Source: CAZQKE01 sp964593865 (GTDB taxonomy: Bacteria > Chloroflexota > Anaerolineae > JAAYZQ01). Taken from it: a stretch of 17,473 bases of DNA. Each line of letters opens with the position of its first letter. Position 1 is the first letter of the stretch. Position numbers and translations under genes: made by a program. Positions 7,614 through 13,452 of the stretch are shown here, one piece after another. The stretch lies in assembly GCA_964593865.1 (NCBI GenBank), contig CAZQKE010000032.1:1-17473 (forward strand), given 5' to 3'. Under the pieces are notes generated by a model. The model did no database searches. It was not told the origin of the DNA and saw only the letters and a list, made by a program, of their open reading frames with translations.

Positions 7614-7662
7614 CCCTCCCGCAGGTTCAAAAGGGCCTCCGGCCCGCCGACCTGCGGGAGGG
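7614..7662 (+). repeat. Strong nested hairpin between methyltransferase 3 and the 103-residue gene
   Basis: CCCTCCCGCAGGT (7614-7626) and ACCTGCGGGAGGG (7650-7662) are perfectly complementary (13 bp). Inside the loop, GGGCC (7633-7637) pairs with GGCCC (7641-7645) around TCC. No T-run follows, so it is more likely an RNA-stabilising or attenuating element, or a dispersed repeat, than an intrinsic terminator. Confidence 0.7.
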
Positions 7663-7689
7663 GCGGAACGGACTCCAAGAGAACGCAAC

Positions 7690-8001
7690 ATGGCAAAAGC
7701 AACGATCAAAGCAGGCAACTGTGGCTTTACGACCACCGTCGAGGCACGCATGGAAGGCAACAAGTGTCTCATCTCCATTGAGAGCGACTGCGACGCCATC
7801 CGGCGTCTGGCCGAAGAACTGCCGGAGGTTGACCCTTTCCAGGAGATCTCTTTCCGGGGCAAGGGACCCCGCGCTCTGGAGCTGGGGGCCAAGCACTGCT
7901 ATCACACCGCCTGTCCCGTCCCTGTGGGCATCATCAAAGCCGTTGAGATTGAGGCCGGACTGGCCCTGCCGGAGGACGCCGTCATCACCCTTTCCCAATA
8001 G
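7690..8001 (+). CDS. Small conserved cysteine-containing protein of the methyl-transfer cluster (DUF6951-like)
   Basis: This 103-residue soluble protein has five cysteines: C11 in NCGFTT, C26, C34, C70 and C75, the last pair in HCYHTACPVP (69-78), followed by GIIKAVEIEAGLALP. The Cys/His grouping suggests metal or Fe-S binding, or thiol chemistry. I recall similar small proteins described only as a domain of unknown function near corrinoid methyltransferase genes; I have not verified the family name by a search. It is 102 bases after methyltransferase 3 on the same strand, separated by a strong hairpin. The ribosome site is weak (AAGAGA at about 7676). No signal peptide or membrane segment. 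Function unknown; a redox or activation role for the corrinoid system is a guess. Confidence 0.75.
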   Translation: MAKATIKAGNCGFTTTVEARMEGNKCLISIESDCDAIRRLAEELPEVDPFQEISFRGKGPRALELGAKHCYHTACPVPVGIIKAVEIEAGLALPEDAVITLSQ

Positions 8002-8072
8002 CGGTCTGGGTTACGATCCCCGGCCCACCGCCAAGGATGAACAGCCCGGTTGGCTCGTGCCAGATGATGCGC

Positions 8073-8097
8073 GCCCGGCAGTTGGCAAATGCCGGGC
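8073..8097. repeat. Hairpin in the spacer after the cysteine-containing protein
   Basis: GCCCGGCA (8073-8080) and TGCCGGGC (8090-8097) are perfect 8-bp arms around a 9-base loop. It lies 71 bases after the upstream stop and lacks a T-run. It may separate the methyl-transfer transcript from the toxin-antitoxin promoter. Confidence 0.5.
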
Positions 8098-8148
8098 ACG
8101 TGGGCGGGCTGTGGCCCGCGCCGAGCAAGGGGAAAAAGTAAAAAGGCT

Positions 8149-8190
8149 TGGTGTCTTGGCGGTTCCAATTTTTGAACCGCCAAGACGCAG
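8149..8190. repeat. Dispersed imperfect inverted repeat, copy B
   Basis: GTCTTGGCGGTTC (8153-8165) and GAACCGCCAAGAC (8174-8186) form a 13-bp perfect stem with an 8-base loop. The left half and the spacing match copy A at 1596-1625, in the same order of arms. It lies just upstream of the toxin-antitoxin promoter. Confidence 0.75.
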
Positions 8191-8209
8191 GGCCGTGAAA
8201 GAAAAAGTG

Positions 8210-8238
8210 TTGACAAACAGGAGGGGTTAGGTTATATT
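8210..8238 (+). promoter_or_regulatory. Sigma70-type promoter of the mazEF-type operon
   Basis: A perfect -35 TTGACA (8210-8215), a 17-bp spacer and -10 TATATT (8233-8238). The expected start of transcription is around 8245, leaving a short leader with a GAGAGGAG ribosome site before ATG 8262. No other clear promoter is near, so this one may also drive the downstream hydantoinase-family gene and regulator. Confidence 0.75.
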
Positions 8239-8261
8239 TATAGCGGAGAGGAGACACCACC

Positions 8262-8504
8262 ATGGAAACTCTTGTGAAAATGTGGGGAGACGACTTGGCC
8301 TTGTGCATTCCCCGGTCCCTTGCCGCAGAAATCGGCCTGGAACCAGATACGTCGGTTGAAATTTCCTTAATAGACAAAAGATTGCTGGTAACGCCTAAAC
8401 CAGAACCTGCCTGGACCCTTGAGACCCTCCTGGCACAGATAACCGACGAAAACATCCACGCCGAAGTCCACACCGGCCCAGCAGTAGGAAACGAAATATG
8501 GTAA
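8262..8504 (+). CDS. mazE: AbrB/MazE-type antitoxin
   Basis: This 80-residue protein has an N-terminal swapped-hairpin (SpoVT/AbrB-type) DNA-binding domain in residues 1-45: WGDDLALCIPRSLAAEIGLEPDTSVEI corresponds to the usual G-N-S-x-x-x-R-I-P-K-x-x-x-x-x-L-G-L pattern, with D-D replacing the common N-S. The C-terminal part (about 50-80) is the unstructured toxin-wrapping tail ending GNEIW, typical of MazE partners. In this family the antitoxin binds its own promoter and neutralises the toxin. The stop codon overlaps the toxin start within ATGGTAA (8498-8504), the classic coupled arrangement. A near-consensus promoter lies directly upstream. Confidence 0.88.
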   Translation: METLVKMWGDDLALCIPRSLAAEIGLEPDTSVEISLIDKRLLVTPKPEPAWTLETLLAQITDENIHAEVHTGPAVGNEIW

Positions 8505-8854
8505 CATCCGCCCCCTACGTACCCGAACGGGGTGACATAGTCTGGATATCGTTGGATCCCCAGGCCGGGCATGAACAAGCAGGGCGCAGACCCGCTGTTG
8601 TGCTGTCACCGGCAGCGTACAACGGCAAGGTCGGGCTGGCTATCATGTGTCCCATCACAAATCGGATCAAGGGCTATCCCTTTGAAGTCCTGCTTCCTGA
8701 TGGTCTGGCGGTAACCGGTGTGATCCTGGCAGATCAGGTGAAGAGTCTGGACTGGCGGACCAGACGTGCCGAGTGGATTTGCACGTTGCCGCACGAAATC
8801 ACAGCCCAAGTCCTACACAAGCTCAACACGTTGCTTTCTGGCTTTGGCAGATAG
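8498..8854 (+). CDS. mazF: MazF/PemK-type mRNA interferase toxin
   Basis: This 118-residue protein has the MazF/PemK fold, an SH3-like barrel that cleaves single-stranded RNA at short sequence motifs. Signatures are RGDIVWISLDPQAGHEQAGRRPAVVLSP (residues 11-38, with the catalytic-loop Arg of GRRPAVVLS), CPITNRIKGYPFEV (about 51-64) and ILADQVKSLDW (about 76-86). These are complete, so it is predicted active. The start ATG overlaps the antitoxin stop by 7 bases, with no separate ribosome site needed. It sits between the methyl-transfer cluster and a hydantoinase-family gene, with a dispersed repeat and its own promoter on the left, which fits an inserted stability or stress module. Cleavage specificity cannot be predicted. 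Confidence 0.92.
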   Translation: MVTSAPYVPERGDIVWISLDPQAGHEQAGRRPAVVLSPAAYNGKVGLAIMCPITNRIKGYPFEVLLPDGLAVTGVILADQVKSLDWRTRRAEWICTLPHEITAQVLHKLNTLLSGFGR

Positions 8855-8890
8855 CAGCCAGCCAGTTTTAGTTACCCAGTGTCATTGTTT

Positions 8891-10921
8891 ATGAACACCG
8901 ATTCTCAACCCAACCTTGTCCTGGGCATTGATACCGGCGGGACCTACACCGATGGCGTGCTGTTGGAATACGAAACGCGCCGTGTCCTGGCCACCCACAA
9001 AAGCCTGACCACCAAGCGTGACTTTTCCATCGGCATAGAGCGCGTCATTGAGGGCATCCACATTGAAGACCCGGCGGCCATTCGTCTGGTCTCCGTCTCC
9101 ACGACGTTGGCCACCAACGCCATCGCCGAAGGAAAAGGCAAACGGGTAGCCCTCTTTCTCATCGGCTACGACCCCGACCTGATTGACAAATTCCGGATGG
9201 CCGAACGGTTCGCCACGCCCCACTACTTCTTTTTCGACGGCGGCCACGACCTTTATGGCCGCGAAAAGAACCCCCTGGACCTGCCGGGCATCCTGGCCCA
9301 GGTCAACGAGATCAAAGATCGGGTAGATGCTATCGCCGTTTCCGCCTATTTCAGCCCCCTCAACCCGGAGCATGAGCAGCGCGCCTACAAAGCCATCACC
9401 CGCATCTGCGACCTGCCGGTGGTACTGGGGCATCAGCTCTCCACCAAATTGGGTTCGGTGGAGCGGGCCACAACGGCGGCCCTCAACGCTTCCCTGTTGG
9501 CCGTGCTCCAAGATTTCATTATCGCCGTGCGGCGGGCCATGGAACGCCGCCAGATTGACGCCCCGCTGATGGTCGTCCGGGGCGACGGAACGCTGATGAG
9601 CGACGAATTCGCCGCCGTGACCCCCGTGGAAACGATCCACTCCGGCCCGGCGGCCAGTGCCATCGGGGGGCGATTCCTGGCCCGTCTGGACGACGCCGAC
9701 ACGCCCGGCGACGGCCTGGTGTTGGACGTGGGTGGCACGACGACCGACATTGCCCTCATTGAAGGGGGGCAGGTTGCCGTCAGCGAGGAAGGGGCCACCG
9801 TCGGCGGCTACAAGACGGCGGTCAAGGCGGCCAACCTGCTGTCCATCGCCCTGGGCGGCGACAGCCATCTCACCTGGAACGCCGACAAGCAGGTAGACAT
9901 CGGCCCGGAACGGGTCACGCCCCTGGCCTATTTGGCCCAGGAGCACCCCCGCGTCGCCGCCCAACTCCAGGCCCTCTCCATGCGAGCCTGGTCCCAGACC
10001 ACGCCCGATTGGCTGGAATACTGGTTCCTGCTCCGCGAACCGCCGGAAAACTTGCTCCAAACGCCGCGCGAGCGCGAACTGGTGGCCCTTCTGCGCGACG
10101 GCCCGCGCCCCGTGCCCGAAATCCTCAAACATCTCGGCGTGCTGCACGTGGCCCAGTTGGGCGTGGACGAGCTACTCCGCCAGGAGGTCATCGGCAAGGC
10201 CGGGTTGACGCCCACCGATCTGATGCACATTGAAGGCCGCTACACCGCTTGGAACACCCAGGCCGCGTCCCACGCCTGGCAGGTGTTCAGCCACTACCAT
10301 TTTCGCGATCCCGACGAACTGCGCCGAGAGGTCTGGCAGCTGATCGCCGAGAAAATCGTTCAAGCCGTGGTTGAATTCCTGAGCGAAAAATCGCTCACCC
10401 TGGGCGACCGGGCGCAGTCGCTCTCCGGCGGCGACGATGATGCAGGCCGCTGGTTCTTTTACAACAGTCTCTATCCTACCCATCCCCACCTGGAAACGAC
10501 CATCCGCTTGCGACTACCCATTATCGGCATCGGCGCACCGGCAGGTGTCTTTTTGCCCGCCGTGGCTCAGGCCCTCCACACCGAATTGCTCCTGCCCGAC
10601 CATCACCAAGTGGCCAATGCCGTGGGAGCCGTCGCCGGCAGCGTCATGGTTGAAGAGGAACTGCTGGTCTACCCCCACCTGTCCGGCGAGGGGCTGGATG
10701 TCGTGGGCTATTACGTCCAGGCCGGCGACGAGCGGTTTGAATTTGAGGAACTGGACGACGCCCTGGCCCATGCCCGCGCCCTGAGCCGGGAACGCGCCCT
10801 GGGCGCGGCCCTTCGCTCCGGGGCCGATAACCCCCAGGTCACGGTTGAGGAGGTGAACGACGGCCTGGACACCTACCGCATCCGGGCCAAAGCGGTCGGC
10901 AATCCCAGACTGAGTTGGTAG
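8891..10921 (+). CDS. Hydantoinase/oxoprolinase-family ASKHA protein (HyuA-like), stand-alone
   Basis: This 676-residue protein (from ATG 8891) has the Hydantoinase_A N and central domains, an actin-like ATPase fold. Phosphate-binding loops are DTGGTYTD (14-21) and DVGGTTTD (279-286); STTLATNA (70-77), HSGPAAS (250-256) and the GIGAPAG adenosine loop (546-552) are also present. Family members hydrolyse ATP to open cyclic amides (hydantoins, 5-oxoproline) or act in carboxylases, usually with a HyuB subunit; no hyuB is here. Residues about 394-443 look like an inserted winged-helix segment. It has almost no cysteines and no [4Fe-4S] motif, so it is not a RamA/RACE corrinoid activator, though it shares their ATPase superfamily. 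Neither ATG 8891 nor the in-frame GTG 8879 has a ribosome site, so the start is uncertain. The regulator gene is coupled behind it. Function here is unknown. Confidence 0.85.
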   Translation: MNTDSQPNLVLGIDTGGTYTDGVLLEYETRRVLATHKSLTTKRDFSIGIERVIEGIHIEDPAAIRLVSVSTTLATNAIAEGKGKRVALFLIGYDPDLIDKFRMAERFATPHYFFFDGGHDLYGREKNPLDLPGILAQVNEIKDRVDAIAVSAYFSPLNPEHEQRAYKAITRICDLPVVLGHQLSTKLGSVERATTAALNASLLAVLQDFIIAVRRAMERRQIDAPLMVVRGDGTLMSDEFAAVTPVETIHSGPAASAIGGRFLARLDDADTPGDGLVLDVGGTTTDIALIEGGQVAVSEEGATVGGYKTAVKAANLLSIALGGDSHLTWNADKQVDIGPERVTPLAYLAQEHPRVAAQLQALSMRAWSQTTPDWLEYWFLLREPPENLLQTPRERELVALLRDGPRPVPEILKHLGVLHVAQLGVDELLRQEVIGKAGLTPTDLMHIEGRYTAWNTQAASHAWQVFSHYHFRDPDELRREVWQLIAEKIVQAVVEFLSEKSLTLGDRAQSLSGGDDDAGRWFFYNSLYPTHPHLETTIRLRLPIIGIGAPAGVFLPAVAQALHTELLLPDHHQVANAVGAVAGSVMVEEELLVYPHLSGEGLDVVGYYVQAGDERFEFEELDDALAHARALSRERALGAALRSGADNPQVTVEEVNDGLDTYRIRAKAVGNPRLSW

Positions 10922-10930
10922 GGGGAACAG

Positions 10931-11620
10931 ATGGAATTGGAGAGAGTCGATACGAGACGTGCGTATGATCGGATCCGAGAGCAGATCACGACGCTGGAGC
11001 TAAAACCGGGGGCGCCCATCAACGAACAGGCCCTGGCCGAAACGTTGAACCTGGGCCTGCCGGCGGTACGCGAGGCCCTCAAACTGCTGGCCCATGAAAA
11101 CCTGGTCGTCATCACCCCGCGCCACGGCCTCTATGTTGCCGATGTCAACCTGCCCGATCTAGAGCAGCTGAGCGAACTGCGCCTTCACCTGGAAGGGTTG
11201 AGCGCACGCCTGGCCGCCCAACGGGCCACCGAGGATGACATCATCGTTCTGGAAGCGTTGCGCCGGGAGCAGGCTCAAATCTCCCAAGCGGGTGGGGATA
11301 GCCGACGCTTACTGGACATTGACCACAAATTCCACCAGGCCGTTGCCCAGGCCGCCCACAACAAATACCTGGCCGATTCGTTGGAGCGGCTCTTTGGCCT
11401 CTCGCAGCGGCTGTGGTTCCTGGCCTTGCCCCATTTGGGCTTTTTGCCCGGATCTGTAGAAACCCACCTGCACCTGGTCCAGGCCATCAAAGAGGGCGAC
11501 GGCGACCGGGCCGAGCAGATCATGCGCGCCCACGTCGGCGAATTCTACGCCCAGGTGCGCCGGGTCCTGCGTTCCGGTCCATCTCTTGAACAAGACGGCA
11601 AAAACGCCGAGGAACAATAG
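10931..11620 (+). CDS. GntR-family transcriptional regulator, FCD (FadR-type) subfamily
   Basis: This 229-residue regulator has an N-terminal GntR winged helix (residues about 8-70: AYDRIREQITTLELKPG, then NEQALAETLNLGLPAVREALKLLAHENLV) and an all-helical FCD ligand-binding domain (about 75-212). The four residues that hold the metal in FCD domains appear intact: D131, H135, H179 and H201, implying a metal-assisted carboxylate effector, as known for the family. AGGGGGA (10920-10926) overlaps the stop of the preceding gene, so the two are translationally coupled. Ligands of FCD regulators are usually organic acids; here it may sense a product of the hydantoinase-family protein or a betaine-like substrate of the methyl-transfer cluster (inference). 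I found no convincing operator. Confidence 0.9.
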   Translation: MELERVDTRRAYDRIREQITTLELKPGAPINEQALAETLNLGLPAVREALKLLAHENLVVITPRHGLYVADVNLPDLEQLSELRLHLEGLSARLAAQRATEDDIIVLEALRREQAQISQAGGDSRRLLDIDHKFHQAVAQAAHNKYLADSLERLFGLSQRLWFLALPHLGFLPGSVETHLHLVQAIKEGDGDRAEQIMRAHVGEFYAQVRRVLRSGPSLEQDGKNAEEQ

Positions 11621-11632
11621 GAGAACTTGGCC

Positions 11633-13246
11633 TTAGTGAAAGGCATCTCGGTTGGCGGCGAACCAGAACAGGATATACCCCTGGATGGCGAACCAGACCA
11701 ACAACCAGACCAGAGAGAAGATGGGGAACCCCCCTGAAAAGCCCTGGGCAGCCGCCGCTTGGCGGAAGGAGAGGATAAACGTTACCGATTGGCAAGCCCC
11801 TAGCAGCAGGCCCAGGCCCTGCAAAGCGATGACGGCCACCCGTGCCCAATTCTTCATGTTCCACAGGCCGATGGCAACGGTAATGTTGACGGCGGCGCCG
11901 ATGAAAGCAAAGGCGACGCCCGCCCACAAAGCCGTGCCGAGGACCGATGGGCCGACCCCCATGCTTCCGGGCATTTGCGCTTCCAGCTCTGCCAAAAACC
12001 TTTGCAATCCGCCGGATAGGGCGGCGAGGGCGAGGGTGCTCGCCACGGCAAACAAACCGCCGCTGCCCAGGAGCACGGCATAGGCGGTCACACAACCGGG
12101 GCGTTCGCCTTTGCCCCCGACGGCGCGTTTGATCGGAGCTTCCCCTACCTCGTCGGGAGAGATCTGTTCCTTGCCCTCCAACTCTGCCAAGCGGCGCAGC
12201 GCTTCGCGCCCTACCTCCGAATCGGGGGAGGAAAGCTGGCAGGCGTGGGCATAGAATTTGCGGGCTTGCCGGGGGCGTTTCTGGCTTAGGTAGAGATCGG
12301 CCAGGAGCAGGCTACCCAGGGCGGTCATCGGTTGTTGCCCTACCAATCGGTCCAACAAAGTCATGACCTCTGCCGTTTTCCCCTGTTCTTCCTTGATGCG
12401 GGCGTAGCCGATGACCGCCGTCGGGTTTTCGGCATCCAACTCCATCGCCTTTTGGAAAGTGTCCAATGCCCGGTCAATTTGCCCTTTTTGCCGGTACAGG
12501 ACGCCCAGGTGGGCCAGGAGATCGGCGTCATCCGGCGCGATCTGGACTGCACGCTCGGCGGCGGCCAGGGCCTGATCCAACCGCCCGGCCTGTTCGTACA
12601 GATGGGCGATCTGCGCCCATTGTTGCGGATCGTCAGGTTGCTCGGCCTGGGCACGGGCCAGGGCTTCCAGGGCATAGTCCTTCTGTCCGCCGTCCATGTA
12701 GCTCTGTGCCAGGGCAAGATGGTAGGCTGCCCCCTGGCGAAAGTCGCCCAGCCGGTGGCCGCAGGAGGGGCAAACGGTGTTTTCTACGTCGGCATATTGG
12801 CCGCAGGCCGGGCAAGTGATGATGAGGGGCAGCTTGCATTCCGGGCAAACCCGGGCCGAAGAGGTAAGCGGAGCCCGGCAGCGCGGACATCGCCCATCGG
12901 CGGATGCTGCGGTCTGATCTTCCGTGGATGGGGTCTCGACCGGGGGTTCCTCGGTGGTGGGTTCCTGGGCCGGGGCAGTGGATTCTGGAGGGGCATTTTG
13001 TGCGATCCAGGCCAGCCCTGCCTGGGCGTGGGCATTGTTCGGGTTGATGGTCAGAACGTTTTCCAGGCAGATGCGTCGGTCTTCGACGGTCTCGACGACG
13101 CCGCTCAACCACAGCCAGGCTTGTTCGTTCTGTTCATCCAACTCCACAACCTGCATCAGGAGCCGACGGGCTTCCTCCTTGCGCCCGGCTTTGACGGCGG
13201 CGATTCCTTGCCGGAGCAGCTCCGCCACATGGGCCGATTCGCTCAT
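11633..13246 (-). CDS. TPR / double zinc-ribbon / four-helix membrane protein
   Basis: This 537-residue protein of unknown role has a clear modular layout. Residues 1-85 form TPR-like helical repeats (LLRQGIAAVKAGRKEEARRLL...), 86-117 a Pro/Thr/Glu-rich linker, and 118-165 a double zinc ribbon with four CxxC pairs (C120/C123, C134/C137, C145/C148, C159/C162). Residues 171-355 are tandem TPR repeats (for example ALAAAERAVQIAPDDADLLAHLGVLYRQKG), and the C-terminus (about 386-412, 436-460, 468-494, 508-530) has four membrane segments. The soluble N-terminal region is probably cytoplasmic. It likely acts as a membrane-anchored protein-interaction scaffold. AAGGGGGA precedes the start and a promoter lies at 13279-13306. 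It converges on the GntR gene with only 12 bases between and no visible terminator. Confidence 0.85.
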   Translation of the reverse strand: MSESAHVAELLRQGIAAVKAGRKEEARRLLMQVVELDEQNEQAWLWLSGVVETVEDRRICLENVLTINPNNAHAQAGLAWIAQNAPPESTAPAQEPTTEEPPVETPSTEDQTAASADGRCPRCRAPLTSSARVCPECKLPLIITCPACGQYADVENTVCPSCGHRLGDFRQGAAYHLALAQSYMDGGQKDYALEALARAQAEQPDDPQQWAQIAHLYEQAGRLDQALAAAERAVQIAPDDADLLAHLGVLYRQKGQIDRALDTFQKAMELDAENPTAVIGYARIKEEQGKTAEVMTLLDRLVGQQPMTALGSLLLADLYLSQKRPRQARKFYAHACQLSSPDSEVGREALRRLAELEGKEQISPDEVGEAPIKRAVGGKGERPGCVTAYAVLLGSGGLFAVASTLALAALSGGLQRFLAELEAQMPGSMGVGPSVLGTALWAGVAFAFIGAAVNITVAIGLWNMKNWARVAVIALQGLGLLLGACQSVTFILSFRQAAAAQGFSGGFPIFSLVWLLVWFAIQGYILFWFAANRDAFH

Positions 13247-13278
13247 GGTTCCCCCTTGTCCGGAAATAACTCATCGTA

Positions 13279-13306
13279 ATTGTAGCACATTTCAGGTGGA
13301 AGTCAA
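13279..13306 (-). promoter_or_regulatory. Promoter of the TPR/zinc-ribbon gene
   Basis: On the minus strand, -35 TTGACT (13301-13306), a 16-bp spacer and -10 TACAAT (13279-13284), each matching the sigma70 consensus at 5 of 6. The start of transcription is expected near 13272, 25 bases before the ATG. Confidence 0.6.
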
Positions 13307-13326
13307 CATGTTCCCCGGCCCGCCGC

Positions 13327-13377
13327 GCTCGCCGAAGAGCGGCTGATTTTACACGGTTTCTTTCCCCGGTGAAACCG
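13327..13377. repeat. Dispersed repeat fragment, copy D, with hairpin
   Basis: Bases 13327-13360 match 17274-17307 at 27 of 34 positions, and all seven differences are transitions. CGGTTTC (13354-13360) and GAAACCG (13371-13377) form a 7-bp stem. It lies between the two divergent promoters. Confidence 0.55.
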
Positions 13378-13402
13378 GCCGTGGGGAATCTGCGCCGCAT
13401 TC

Positions 13403-13431
13403 TTGACTTTCGCCCCTTCTTGGCGTATCAT
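13403..13431 (+). promoter_or_regulatory. Promoter of the histidine kinase / dGTPase-like operon
   Basis: -35 TTGACT (13403-13408), a 17-bp spacer and -10 TATCAT (13426-13431). Transcription would begin near 13438, directly before the GGAGAA ribosome site (13440-13445). This rules out the in-frame ATG at 13369, which lies upstream of the promoter. Confidence 0.65.
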
Positions 13432-13452
13432 AAGGTTACGGAGAAGCGACCG

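Noticed and set aside
7571..8230. 219-codon frame spanning the end of methyltransferase 3 and the 103-residue gene
   Set aside because: It crosses a hairpin and a dispersed repeat, has low-complexity Arg/Pro/Ser composition, and conflicts with the better-supported 103-residue gene.
8882..10147. Long antisense reading frame opposite the hydantoinase-family gene
   Set aside because: The 421-codon frame shows no family motifs and is the antisense shadow of a motif-rich gene with GC-biased third positions.
8891..10921. RamA/RACE-type corrinoid activation protein
   Set aside because: It has an ASKHA fold but lacks the cysteine-rich Fe-S domain and shows Hydantoinase_A signatures instead.
12332..13279. 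Plus-strand frame (315 codons) over the TPR gene
   Set aside because: It is antisense to a protein with clear TPR and CxxC patterns and has no ribosome site.
13369..13452. Upstream start (ATG 13369) for the histidine kinase
   Set aside because: It lies before a good promoter at 13403-13431 and has no ribosome site; ATG 13453 has GGAGAA and places membrane segment 1 near the N-terminus.
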